This document shows positions 50,335-62,881 of a stretch of DNA of 64,000 nt, in pieces. Location: assembly GCA_013399115.1 (NCBI GenBank), contig VXAA01006446.1, forward strand, positions 62,001-126,000, in the 5' to 3' direction. Both the position numbers and the translations under genes were made by a program. Source of the stretch: Anseranas semipalmata. Its lineage: Eukaryota; Chordata; Aves; Anseriformes; Anseranatidae. The first letter of the stretch is position 1. Each line of letters opens with the position of its first letter. The notes under the pieces were generated by a model. The model searched no databases and was not told where the DNA came from. It saw only the letters and a list, made by a program, of their open reading frames with translations.

Positions 50335-50956
50335 CTTGTTTGCTCAGTTAGAGAGTTGTTGCATCCTCACAAGTTTAAACTTTGAAAATTACATTCACAG
50401 TGAGAATGTTCCAGGCCAGGAAGAGAAGGGTCAACTACAGCATTTTCTGCAATTTGAGCACTGCCATTGGGCTAGGACTGGGCTTCAGACCTCCAAGCTG
50501 AAAGACTGCCTCTCTCATGCTTCAGTGACCACCAGCTGGCACTAGGCAGTAGGAAGAAATGGCTCATACGGGACAGGAGGCAGTCTGAAAACAAGAATTC
50601 TTCTGGCATAGCTTTTGTGTGCAACATCTGTATATATTATACATGCACTTATATACATTCATATACAGTATATATTCCAAGAAATACATCGCATCAGTTC
50701 TTCGTCGTAGCACTGTTTCTCTTGTTAGTCTGAACTGGAACCTGCTCGCAGGAATATTGTGGAGAGCTGATGTGACTCTACATTTAGCTCTGTCTTTGAT
50801 GAGTCCAAAATGCTGAATTCAAGAATTCACTTAAGGTGGATTCAAATCAAGAAATCATTCAGGCACATGCCTGCCTGAAACCTTTTAGCAACAGCAGATT
50901 AACCCACATAACTAGAAAAAGTAAATCCCTTGTGCCCATCCCAAATACTGGAGCAG

Positions 50957-51215
50957 TTAAACTTCTCTTTCATCAACATGGTTGACCAGAGAATCGCTTT
51001 GATCTGCTGTCCTCTGAAGGAGAGTTCTGTGGCCATCCATGCTGTCATGGACATCTCTTGTCCGACTGCTGTCTGTGCCCTGAGGGCTTCCGGCCATGGG
51101 GGTGTCTGTGCTCGCCACACTTCCTGTCCGAGATCGGTAAGGAGGAAGATCTGGCTGATTAGGGGATTCAGATTCAGAACAATAAGGGGGTGGAGGAAGG
51201 TCAAACCAAGGTGGT
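50957..51215 (-). CDS. LDLRAD3: LDLRAD3 last coding exon (PPxY tail)
   Basis: It encodes (R)[18 protein letters not shown], then [14 protein letters not shown], ending DEREV and TAA at 50957-50959. It joins in frame to AG of the previous exon. The acceptor is a tandem CAGCAG; the downstream AG (exon from 51215) gives the family reading DQRPPWFDL. The upstream AG (exon from 51218) would insert one serine. Confidence 0.95.
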
Positions 51216-53122
51216 CTGCTGTAAGACACACAACATAGTAAGAGGTTATTGAAAACAGTGGTATGGAATACATAGGAGTTTTTCAGTTAAGAATAAAATG
51301 AACAGTATTTCTTGGCATTTCCACGATGACACCTATCAGGTGATCTCAAACAGACCTGCCTTACATTGTTCATGTCATTCCAAAACCTCCACAGCACCAG
51401 CAGGTACCAAGGTTTCTGGTCAAGATGCAACATAGCTAATGACTTCCTGCTCAACACTCTACACTCGGATTTTCATGGGCATGTGTTGCCAAACAGATCT
51501 TGGCTTACCCTCAAAGAGAGCTGCAAGAGGTGAGAATTTTTCCTGTATACCATTTACACAACCTAAGAAAGCACTATAAAAGAAATAAGTAGTGAATTTA
51601 CACCTATAGATAAAGACGCGAACACAAGAAAGCTCTGAGGAAACCTCTGTTAAGTGACAGAGATTAATGGCTTACAGTCTAAAATAAATAATGAACTGAA
51701 TTCTCCACAAGACGAATCATTTTTGCTGTCATGATATCACATGCAGAGCAACTGCAAAGTAAGCACAGACAAGATGAGCACTGGATTCAGTAAAGCTGTT
51801 TTTTGGTTCTGATAGTAGACAAGTAAAGGTACTGAACAGCTTTGCAGACTGATATGAGGTCTTGGGAGCAATGAGCTCTGAAATTGCTGATGGTTTGTAT
51901 CAGCCCAGGTGAGAAGCGATTACAGTCTGGACTGCTGCTCATTTAGTTGTCCTTAATAATGAAAAGATATCACTATCATGAATGTCAATATTAAGACAAG
52001 GAAGCCCCTGCCAAATGCAGCAGGGAATAGAAACATAAATTATTATATTATCATTCCTAGATCCCAGAGTTTGTACTAAAGAATGCTGACGGTGACAGTG
52101 AACAATCTGGATCATCAAAGTTCATACCATGCCCTTTTCATGTACAGAGGATATCAGTCCAGCAGTTTTGTTTGGAAAGAGTTTACACACAGGGGTTAAA
52201 ACAAAGGTTAATGATCTACAAATAAAACCAGTGTCACCACTACAAGAAGTAACACACTGACAAAACTTCAAAGCACTTTCAGCTACTTAAAATAGGAACA
52301 GAGCTTTCCATCCGAGAGTTCTTCTCTTTTCTTCTGTGGGCAAAAGAGAAGTGGTACAGAGCAGATGGACTATACAATTTCTCGATACAAGAAATGCAGA
52401 TCTCTTAACTTCATATACTTATCACTCATCTCCAGCATCATTTTCTTTAATAATATGTCCTACAACCTAGCTGGCTTCTGGCAAAAATTCGAATTCAGTT
52501 TTCATGTTTTGATTCCAGACTGGCACAGGATATTACTATGAGAGAAGTGATATGTTTCTTTGCATTTTCCTGCCATCCTCAACAGCATGTGCAGAGAGAG
52601 CATGACTTAGGTTTGCTTTACATGCCTTTAATAGTAGTAACAGCTAGGGGAATAGCAACACAGTACTTCCATCAAAAGCAATAATAAGGATAAACGGGAA
52701 GCAGAAATGCAGATTCACAGAGCTGCAACCAGTAGTGTGAAACTTTGGTGAGAACAGAATTAGCGCCTGTACATACCTTTGGTCTAGCACAGCCTCTGAA
52801 TAGGATGGTGGAGAGTCCAGATCCACTGGCCTGTGGTAGGCCTGGTTGGACATGTACTGGATGCCGTTGTTGACGTTGTAAGTGACGCTGCAGTGGTGTG
52901 GGTGATCAAGGACCACCAGCCGGGACAGCAGGACAGGGTGCTGCAGTCGATGCACTGGCAGGGTCATGAGATTGTTGCGTTTTCGTTGATGATGCAGGAC
53001 TAAGGCAAGAAAGGCCACCACAAGTACAAAAATGACAGAGCTACCAATGATAGCATAGGTAATACTAGGGTAGTAGAGCAGCTGGTTTTCTGAGGTCACG
53101 TAATCTTGTCCGCTGCCTGCCT
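50957..53122 (-). CDS. LDLRAD3: LDL receptor class A domain-containing protein 3, C-terminal two coding exons
   Basis: Two minus-strand exons encode the juxtamembrane, transmembrane and cytoplasmic parts of LDLRAD3. The transmembrane segment reads [20 protein letters not shown], followed by a basic stop-transfer HHQRKRNN and the highly conserved [20 protein letters not shown]. The tail carries PPSY, PPPPY and LPPY, motifs that bind WW domains of Nedd4-family ubiquitin ligases (ITCH, NEDD4). LDLRAD3 is a type I plasma-membrane receptor. The family is reported to influence APP processing and ligase activation, and in mammals its first LDLa repeat is the entry receptor for an encephalitic alphavirus. 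The three LDLa repeats and signal peptide are encoded by earlier exons not found up to base 64,000, so the annotation here is partial by window edge, not by mutation. The last 45 residues differ strongly from the human tail but end similarly in E-x-E-V. Confidence 0.96.
51219..52776 (-). other. LDLRAD3: LDLRAD3 intron between tail and transmembrane exons
   Basis: An intron of about 1.56 kb with GT-AG ends (AAAG|GTATGT and CTTACAG). No repeats or other genes are recognised. Confidence 0.9.
52777..53122 (-). CDS. LDLRAD3: LDLRAD3 transmembrane exon
   Basis: This 346-base exon follows TTTGTCTTGCAG and ends CAAAG|GTATGT. It starts within a codon, reading [20 protein letters not shown], then the membrane helix, the conserved [11 protein letters not shown] block and the first PPxY motif ([14 protein letters not shown]). 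It aligns without gaps to human except for a divergent stretch before PPSY. Confidence 0.97.
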
Positions 53123-56100
53123 CTGCAAGACAAAAGGAAAAGGAAGCCTGAGATAAGTTTCACTATAAAATTCTGTTCTTCAGCCTACACAGTGTTCGCC
53201 ATTAGTACGCTGTGTGACAAAGCAAGTTTTCTTTTTTTTCCTCTGGACTGTGGAAAATTAGTGTATTAAAACCACATGCACGTGAATCAGAGATTGCTTG
53301 GCCATCACACTCAGTCCATCCTCACTCATATTAAGTGCCTGCAGACAAACTAATAGGGAGAGAGAAACTGAGGAACAGGAAGATACACACCAGTATGAAA
53401 CGTGCACTATCTTGAGAATATCTCCGACAGCCCTACCTATGAATAACCATTTTTTCCACAGGTGAGAACATCCACTTCTGAGGCATAAGCACAGTACCTT
53501 AGCTATTTATACCTTGCAAAGCATACTAGAATCAGAGATATAAAAAGCCTGGTCTTTACTTTTAACGTTAATGTGCAGTGCAGTTGAAATTTACTTGGTG
53601 TTTATCAAAAAAGATGGAAACTACACCTTCTGCTCCAGAGATCGGGCAGTCCAAAACAAATACAAGAGAAATACAAATAGCTGCTCAGGTAAGGGTGATT
53701 ATTTGGATGTTTGTGATCAGACCTCCTGCTGGAAGAAATACAAAAGAAGAAAGGGTGTTGGAACCGCAGAGAGAAACAGTGATGTCAGCCTGGTAAATGG
53801 GGTACCAGTAAAAGATGTGAAAACTTAAAAGCAAAGAATGCAGTCTAGGAAGTGAATGGTAAAAACAAACAAATAAAAAAAATGGGTTAACATAGGACAA
53901 AATGAGGAAAAGTCAAACATGAGTGGGGCTGAGGCCATGACAGGTCATGCAAGTGAGCTTCAATTTGACATAGAAATGGTCAGTGGAATGGCTGGAAAAG
54001 GTAATTGAGTGCTAGGGAGCAGGAGCATGGCTGTAAACAGCAGCAGCGGAGGGAAGATTGATGATGCGAGGAGACGATGACCAGATCAGAAGAGGTAATT
54101 CACATACCATATAGTCAATGTTTTATGTGCGGGAGGCACTGAGGAATCAGCAAAGTTACCAAGCACTGTAAAAGAAGTTACAGCAGGATTTGTTCAGAGT
54201 CACGACACAGGAGAAGGAATTTCTACCCAGGCTCTGGGCCCAGAGAAACAAAAGGTCATGGAATGATGCCTTTGGACAACATCTGCGTGGATCTTGAACT
54301 GCATGCAAATCTTATGAGGAAAAAAAAACATGAAGAGACAACAAAATGCAAAGGAGGAAAGAGGCTCAGAGAAGCAAAATGACACAGACACACTGATGCG
54401 ATTGTCACACTTCAGGTCAGTGCCAGATCCAGGAACCACGTTCTCCTGACTCCATTTCAGCACCCTGCTGACAAAGTCAAACAGCATTTAAGTATCACCT
54501 TCTCTTTTTTGAGAATTTCCATTTCTGTGGAGACTGTAACTCCTTACAGTCACAAAAATAAAAACGTTATTCTGACACAAGATATTCACCTACCTCAAGC
54601 AAAAACATGAGGCTGAGTAAAAACAAACAAAAAATCCCAACCCTTTGACCCTTCAAAATCGACACAATTACAAGACAACCATCTATCCAAATTTTTCATT
54701 CCCTATAGCAGAAGGCTGGGACAGTAAATCTTAACATACAATTTTTCCCTTCTTTCACCTATGAACTGAAAACACTTTTTGGTCACTGACAATTGCAAGT
54801 GAGCCACTTAAATTTCTCTAGCAACAAAATAATGAAGTATATACACCATGTATCTGGCAGAATAGAAGAGCTCTCCTCAAGCACCACTTCTGCATCAAGA
54901 TCCTTTGGGTCTTTCTCTCAATGTTTGATTTTCGTACTTCACTTTCATGGTAAAACACAAAACCACTTTTGACAGCATCACTAACAATAGCTTCTGTATT
55001 AGGTAGGTAAGATAATATAATTTAAAATGGCTAATCCTTTAAACATCTCCATTTTAAATCAAAGATGTTTTAATAAGAAGGGATGCGAAGGGCAAGAAAG
55101 ACTTTACCAGAAGTAAGAGAACATAATTATTGGTCCTGTTACCAACTAGGAAGAAAACTACCGCTCTAAATAGACCTGTTTTACTGGTGATGCCACTATA
55201 ACTGCAGACCAGAGAGCTGCTTTGCGGACCAGCTGCAAGCCACATTTCACAATGCAATCATCCCCATTTTCTCGATATCTACTGTCACACCTCAGCGAGG
55301 ATCCTTCATAAATTTATTTCCCCATACAACAGTGCTGGAAAGAAAGCAGAAATCATTGTTACCACACAACAGGAGGACTCTGTTTCACATAGCAACAGTG
55401 AACGAAGTCTGTATGAAGAACGTAAGTCAGAGCAGAAGGGAGGAAAGGCATTGACATGCATTAGGAAGTTTAGTTACAGCTCATCACATACTGCTGTGGC
55501 TTCTCTAATACACTGCCTAAATTCACCCGCTGAGTAAGGAATTCTTGTCACGTAACACAGATGATGGCCAGCGCAGGGATCATTTTTATGAAAACATCAA
55601 CAAGTTTATTTGCAAGGAGTGATCCATGGATGAATACCACTGCCTACGATTCCTCAGTGCAAGGAAGGTAAATATATGATGACATCCCAGTAAAATACCA
55701 CAAGACTGCAATTCAACTTGGCTCACTCGTTACAGTGCATTGGCATAAGACTGAGAACAGGATGCCTTTGCAGACCTGATGAGACCTAATTAATTACCAG
55801 GGGATCATTCTGCAGCAACATAGTCCCTTCTCTTTACAATCACCATCTTATTAAAAGGGAGGGAAAATGAGAGCAGTGAATTATATTTCGACTTCTTTTC
55901 AAAAATCTTAGGGTTATCTGTCCATTTAGGATAGCATCTTCTAGGTCCCGCATGAGAAGCCTCCATATATCCAAAGATATTTTGCCAAAAGTCAGGTGTC
56001 TTAAAGAGGGATCTGATAACAGCTTTAGGACAACCTGAAAGAAAAACATTTGTTTTATCTGGTTTTATTGTCCTTTTCACACAACAGTAACCTACCTATC

Positions 56101-59100
56101 TTACAAAGATTTGGGGTAAGTTTGCACTTAACATACTGTTTTGGAGCTTTGGAATTACTGTGGCTAACGAAATATCAATTGTTTGCCAGTAATTATCTAT
56201 TCCTTTTCAGGTTTTTAGATTTATTGCTAATATTCCCCTTTAGTTCACCATATCTTTGAGAACAAGAGCACTCTAAGGGCCTGCCTACACTAGGGACTAC
56301 AGGTCAGCGTAGATCTCTCTGAACCATGGCATGCCATGATGGTGCTGTTTTGAATAGCACGAACCCGCACAGCCTTTGTTTGTACTGCTGCCAGTACAGC
56401 AGTATTGCTTTGGGGATGGAAATTAGCACCTCCACCAGTTCAGAGAGTACTAGTTTGTGCATGTCTAACATGACACCGCACTGAGGAGTACAGATAGATC
56501 CTCTGAAGAGGAAAAAATTAGGTTTTATCTCTCAAGTGCTGTTTCCTGAGTCCTGGGCAGTCCTGAGCACTTTGCATACAGACGTTCTCTCTCCCCACGC
56601 TAATAAGAGGCCAAGTCTCTATACTTACAGAGTTCTGCCTGGGAAGATTCAGCTAACATTGAAATACCTTCTTCTTCCATCACACAAACATACTTATTCT
56701 TGCCTTGTAGCTGGGTTTTCTAGCCAACAATACAAAATCTTAAAGTCCCTTCGCAAAAAACGCTCCCAAATGAAGTTCAGTGGTATTACATTTCCATTGG
56801 GGCGTAGTTTAAACCAAGACCAATCTGTGTCTCATCTTCTCCCTTTTTAGCAAAGTCATTAAATGCAAAACTGTAAAAGATGAAAGTAATGTCACCTGAG
56901 CCTGTCAAAAGTGCTTGATTGTAGTCCTAGAGAAAACACTTGCCATTCTAAGAAAAGAAATGAACTGCTCTTAATGGTCTCCTTCCAAAATAACGTTCCA
57001 GACAGAAAACTGCTCTATGACACCAAAAAGCAGCAGAACTATGAGACAGTTTTGACTACAAGAAACATTTAGAGCACGCTTTTTCTTCTTCTTACTATTA
57101 TCTGATCCTGTTGAAATGAATAACTTCTGGATAATTCAACACACACTCAAGAAGGCTGTAGGAGAAATATGTATCAGAGGTGTACACCCAGCTACTGTGT
57201 TCTCCCATGCCCTCGCAGTGTCTAAGCTCTTCTGCTGTGCTTCTAACATGCTGAATAAAAGGACAGGTACACGTGCTCCCTTTGCTCTTACTACCTTGTC
57301 TTGGCAATGCCTTTAAATGTGAGGAGAAAGCTTTGCACAAAGAAAAAACAGGGGTGCAAACAGCTGCTTCCAAAGATGCGTCACTCCAGTTTGCCGCAGT
57401 CATGCGAGTATCCAGGGGTGTGGAAGGGAATGATAGGAAGCTGAGGCTGCTTTATGAATCCATATGCGTTTTGTGCGCCTTGTAATAGGGAGAAGGTGAG
57501 ATAGAACAACACCTGAAAAACCCTAGCCGGACATGCAATACTACTTCAGAAAGAAAAAGATGAAACTCTTTCGTTCTGCTCCAGTAACTTTCAGCAAATG
57601 TTTACGCAACACAGAAGTCACTGAACTGAATTTCTTGGTAATTCAGTCATCTTCTCCCAGGAGCAGCAGGTATTTTCCAGGCAGGTTTTAAAAGTTTTGT
57701 CTGCTCTCCTATTAAATGTGAATTCACAAAAAAGGTGAGCAGGCAGGCTAATTTAGCTTAAATTCATGCAGTATTTATTCTTTCGTGTTTTTTCCCTTAA
57801 GAAGATCTATGTTTTCTAATCACACCACGTATAAACAGTTTATCAATGCCACTTATGCCTATTAAACCTTATTACCTGGGAAATGCTGAATCTGCAGACT
57901 GGAGATTTTTGGAGTGTAAAAAGCTTTGTGAATAATTTAGGAAAAGAGTGATAAAGGAAACATAACGGGTTGTGCTCAGAGGGCTATCTTATTGACTGTG
58001 AACAAATTTGCTGTCTCAAAGTTTTTAAAAAGATCTGAGAGTAACTGTATTAAGTCTGCCAGACACTGGGATGAGGGGCTATTATTTTATCTTTCGCAAT
58101 TCTCTGCTCAAGCCTGGCTTTTCACAGTTCATCAGAGAAAAAGCTTTTGAAACACATAATCTGAGCAGACATCTGTAGCCTTAATGAACACAAGTCACGG
58201 TCCATCTCCAACAAAGACGCTACTGTAACAACACATTTAAATTCCAACTGGTTAAAGAGCAGATCTGCAGCTTGGAAGGTTAAAGATGACAAAAATCAAA
58301 TACAGATGGGCAGAGCCTCCGCACTGTATTTACTTGTTGTGCTGCAGTAGTTCCTAGGGCATCCAGCTAAGTCTCCAAACCTCTTAATTTTCTCATCTTT
58401 TATGATTTTATGTCCCACTAGAACAAGCTTTATGTAGATTTTGTGCACTGGACTTTCAAAATATTCTCTGTTCAAGTGATGACCTTTCTAACCCAGTTAA
58501 CCTTCTTTTTTTTTTCCTCCCCCTACTGTCCTTTGCCTAGCTACAAATAAGACCTAATCCAGACAGCACAGCCCCTTGACTTCGTGCAGTTTCATGCTCA
58601 GCTATCACTTGTTCTCCCTCCCCTGAACAGCTTCATGTTTGCCTCAGACACCCGAGACAAGGATTTGTTTTCAACTGTATGGAAGGAGGAGCATTTCTGC
58701 CCTGCTTTGGCGTTCTCTGTTTCAGGCACAGAAGAGAGATTTGTTAATAGAGGTGTTACACATGCTAAACAGATGTTACCTATAGGAATTGGCCAAAATT
58801 ATATCATATGATTACACCTTTGCTTGTTAGGTACTTGGCAAATGCAGATTTCTAGGAAAGCAGCAGAATAAAACCCCTGACTCCTTCCAGGTACGTCTAC
58901 AGGAGTGATGGCTTCCCATCAAGGCAACACTGACCTGCACAGATGTCCTGGCTTGAAATAGCCCCAGGCTATGCTGTTTCACCCTGTGCTGATCATGAGC
59001 ATCCCTAATATCCACGGACTAGAACCACAGCAGCCAGCACAGCCCTTGAGGCAAGCTGGGGCAGATGGTGGCTCTCATCACAGCTCTAGAAGTTGCCCAC

Positions 59101-60004
59101 CAGGTCATTTTCTCTAAGTCTTCCCGGGTCCCTGCCCTGTGATCCCCACTTGCAAACTAGATAATGATGTTTGAGAAATGTTGGAGATACAGTGATAACA
59201 AGTTTATGCAAAAGAGAGATGTTACTGCCCCTCTGCACTGCTCTCCCTTTCGAGGGGACACAAACTACGCACAGAAGTGTTGTTTTGTGTTGTCTTGATC
59301 TACCTCTCTGCAGACTACCCCACAGCTCTCAGGACCTTCTCCCAAGCCCTTCTGCACTGACAAGAACTACATTTTCCACAAAAGCAGAAGTATTTCAAAT
59401 ATTAATCATAAGTCTAAATAGCACTGTGTGCTCTGCCTTTGCCTATTCTTTCAGATGACTGAGAAGACATTCATGACCTTGAGTGCCTAAACAGAGTAGG
59501 ACATCTCGAAATGGAGAGCTTCTTATCCATACATACTTTTTTTTTAATCATTATTGGTATTAGTGGAGCACTTTGGAGCTCTAGTAGTGAAAGAGGATTT
59601 CCCTGTATGATGTGCTGCACAGGCTCTGAGCACGATGAAGGCCACCGTTCAACAGAGTTGAAGGCCATGTGTAAGACAGAGGACACGTACACATACACAA
59701 CTAGCCAGCGTAGCACAGACAAACCTCCAGACAGCGTTAGTCAGCAGAATGAGCAGCAGTCTCAGCACATCTCATTCAGTGCATCACAACGAGCACGCTA
59801 CCCGTGCCGCCCTCCCCAGACTGAAGCCCCTCGTCCTGACCACGTGTCAGGAGAGCAGTGCTTTCAAGTCTGTGCAGCTGCGGGAAGAGCAGCTGAGTCA
59901 TCAGACTGAAGATCAAGAGCCTCACCTCTCACATGCCCTCCTTTTTATCTTCTGCAGGGCTGGATCATTATTCTATGCACTTCACACATTGCAGTTTAAA
60001 CATT

Positions 60005-60029
60005 AAAAGAAAAAGAAAAAGAAAAAAAG
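60005..60029. repeat. (AAAAAG)n purine repeat
   Basis: Units of AAAAAG over about 25 bases. Confidence 0.85.
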
Positions 60030-61202
60030 CAAAGCAGCAAACTGAGCAAATAAGTAGAGAACTAAGAAATACTTAGCAGTAGCCATGGCAACTAAAGTTC
60101 TAAAATTAACTTGACAGCAATGTAAAAACCTGCAAAGCCAAAATCTGCCATTGAGCACGGAAACAAAAGGTCCAGGCTTGGCATCTGGATGGAGGCCAAG
60201 GAGGAAATTAAAGTGTTACTAGAATGCAATTCAGGATCGTTCTGACATTGATCTAAGCAGCATTTCCTGGACACGTGACAGTCCAAAAGGCTAGTGTAAT
60301 TCGATTATTAATTCACAGTCAGGAAAGAAACTGCACAAAAGCAGTGACAGAACATAAAAAGGACGAACACTCTCCTAATAAAGTCCTCCTCTCTAGACAG
60401 AGGGGTTTAGCTGCTTCTGTTGGTCTCCTCTTTCTCTCTTGAAAACGGGGTGTCACCATCACAGAGACTGGCAAGAAGTTCATTACTGTGTATTTCTCAT
60501 AACATTTTATGACAGAAAGATGCCACTCAGCCAGAGCCTGATGCACTGAAAGCTCTAGGGCCTTCTGCTGTTATTGTCCCCTCCCAGCCACCCCATTAAA
60601 CCTGTTCTGTAGAAGGGAAACCTCCAATAGCAGCACTACATCTAAGGCTCTTTTGACATGCATGCTAACGGTGGCCTAAGCTCATCAGATAAAGCAAGAA
60701 TGTGCTTCAAAGAAAAACTGTATTCTCCTGATAGGACAACCGTGCTCTTGGTGCTCTTGTCAAGACCTATGACGACCAGTAGCATCCCAGGTTCTAGCCC
60801 TAGTACAAGCACTGCATCCAAACCGGAGATAAGAGCCACTGGTCTCGTACCACAGCCTGCTCCGTCCCCCTAATCTCCCAGGAGATACTCCAGTCTTGCC
60901 TTGTTCAAGTCGCAAACAGCATTCCCCAGCTGCAGAAAAAGTCCAGATTCTGATTATCTGGATTATCTATGTAATCCACTGTGTACAAATTAATGAGCAC
61001 TATTGTATCGTCTTGAAAGTTAACATGAAAATTAATTAACCAGTAAATACTTAATCCTATAGCCAGACAAATCTATGTCACCTGTGTAAGACATGTTCCC
61101 AAGACCCTCTCCCCACCAAGCCTCAGCAAAGTGAAATAGGTAGAAAGTCACCTACCTTCTTGAGAGGATATTCATAATCGCCTAGGCTCTAAAATACTTT
61201 AG

Positions 61203-61246
61203 ATAAAAATAAAAATAAAAATAAAAAACAAGTAAAAAAAAAAAAC
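61203..61246. repeat. (AAAAAT)n and poly-A simple repeat
   Basis: About four ATAAAA units followed by an A-run. Confidence 0.9.
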
Positions 61247-62394
61247 TTAAGGGAAAGAATGCATCAATGGAAAAGTTAACAGACCTGTAGAATTCAACCA
61301 GCAAGACCCAAGGGGACTCAAAGTTAGTCTTCAACATCAGCTTCATCTTTACTTTAACTAAACAAAGGCCTAACAAGTGAATTTTTTACTAAATATCTTT
61401 GGGAACACTGGCAAATTTATGCACAAGCGAACAGTCCTGCCTTCTGTAAAGGTTAACTGGCATAACACAAGTCTGAGGTAGGTAAGAGCCTGGACGTTGC
61501 ATCAGCTCTCTGCTCCCTGCCAGCGCAGTAGCACACACTAGCTAGATTAATTCTGAAAGGTCTTAAGCAGTTTCAAGCCGAAAGAATGAAGGGAAATAGA
61601 TTTATCAAAGGGCACAGGTGACCTTGCCCTTCATATCCCAGTCTGACCCGGAGAGTTTAGAATCTAAGCTTCCATGAAATGCTCAGCTAACATTCCTTGG
61701 AATCATTTTAATATCTAGGAAATAAAAAAAAACAACTCAAAACAAAACTTCAATTAATTAAAATGAAAATCAGCAGATGAAATGTTTACATTTTTTTATC
61801 ATCTATCAACCCGAAAACTAAGTTACACCACGTTGCAAAACTGATACTGGTATCTTGGATGATCTAAATCCACATGTCTGCAAAATGCATATTATTTCAA
61901 TAGAATGCCTGGAAAACCTGAATGTGGGATGCTGTACAGGACAGACAGACGAACTGCATTTTACAGAGCTTATTCTGGAGGTTGGTAAGAAGAGAGGCAC
62001 ACTGTTCAGCGAGAATGTGCACATTAACTTCTTCCTAGATGCTGTATTAGTGGTACGGACAGCTGGTGTGTAAGAAGGATAATAAGGCTTGAAGAGACGT
62101 GGTGTAGGGTTTATGGAGCCTGCAGAGTCAGCTGTACTTCGCAAGGAATATTGCTAGCTTAAGTGTGATTTAGATACACTGTAAAGTAAGTTTTTTAATC
62201 AGCTTTTAAATTTAGTCTAATCCTTCAAGGACTATTTTAAAGGATCTACTTCTGAAAAACTGCTAGTATGAAGTCCATGCACTCTGTTTCACGTATTACT
62301 ATTATGAATCCTATTTTTTGGTAGAACTGTGAAGAGAAAGAAATGTTGACAGATTAGCAGTCCACATAGCTTCACTCTTTCAAGATAGCTGCCA

Positions 62395-62881
62395 TGGTTT
62401 TGGCTGGGACAGAGTTAATTTTCTCCCTGAAGGCTCACACAATGCTATGTTTGGGATTTCTGAGGAAAACCGTGGTGAAGCACACCAATGCTTTAGTTGT
62501 TGCAGAGCAGTGCCTACACAGAGCCAAGGACGCGCTGCCCTGCCAGCGAGGGGGCACCAGGGGCTGGAGGGGACACAGCCAGGACAGGTGACCCAGGCTG
62601 TGGCAGTGATGGCATTTGTCTGCCCAAGAACCCATTCTGCACGACGCGCCCTGCTTTGCTGGAAGCGGCTGAGCACCTGCCTGCCGATGGGAAGCAGTGA
62701 ATGGATTCCTTGTTTTGCTCTGCTTGCGCACGCGGCTTTTGCTTAACCTGGCAAACTGTCTTTAACTCAACCCACGAGTTCTCACACTTTTACCTTCCCG
62801 ATTCTCTCTCCCACCCCACCTGCGGAGAGTGAGCGAGCGGCTGGGTGGTACCGAGCTGCCTGCCGGGGCTGAGCCACAACA
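62395..62881 (+). mobile_element. Avian endogenous retrovirus solo LTR (diverged)
   Basis: The start GGTTTTGGCTGGGACAGAG with TTAATTTTC, the internal CAGAGCAGTGCCTACACAGA and GGACACAGCCAGGACAGGTG, and the end with CGATTCTCTC, GAGTGAGCGAGCGGCTG and GAGCCACAACA all match my memory of a common bird ERV long terminal repeat. The element starts TG and ends CA, about 487 bases. No second LTR or internal gag-pol sequence is present, so it is a solo LTR left by recombination. I see no clean target-site duplication, and it is somewhat shortened in the middle. It is non-coding; the open frames over it are spurious. I cannot assign the ERV class. Confidence 0.8.

Larger units (their letters stand above)
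46290..50956 (-). other. LDLRAD3: LDLRAD3 3'UTR (extent inferred)
   Basis: Between the LDLRAD3 stop and the AATAAA at 46306 there is about 4.6 kb of AT-rich sequence with no interspersed repeat that I recognise and no coding frame. Such a long, repeat-poor stretch fits a single long 3'UTR exon. It contains an A-run (46449-46466), a 24-base N gap with a (TA)n tract, and G/T-rich and A/C-rich runs that are mutually complementary near 50.1 and 50.3 kb. The extent is inference. Confidence 0.5.
53123..62394 (-). other. LDLRAD3: LDLRAD3 intron (long), no exon recognised
   Basis: I looked on the minus strand for LDLa signatures (C-x-DGSDE type) and found none, so the preceding exon lies beyond the window and this intron exceeds 10.8 kb. 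Large introns are usual for this gene. Simple repeats occur at 60.0 and 61.2 kb. Open frames of up to 132 codons (59511-59909, plus strand) match nothing known. A 91-codon minus frame at 55805-56080 has a strong acceptor in front but no recognised product. Confidence 0.7.

Noticed and set aside
56277..56500. Text around GGGCCTGCCTACACTAGGGA resembling ends of old DNA transposons
   Set aside because: I could not find a matching inverted terminal repeat or target duplication, so the resemblance is too weak to call.
59511..59909. A 132-codon frame beginning with a hydrophobic signal-like stretch
   Set aside because: The hydrophobic start comes from a T-run, the rest is low-complexity Ser/Gln, and it sits in a LDLRAD3 intron on the opposite strand with no splice support.
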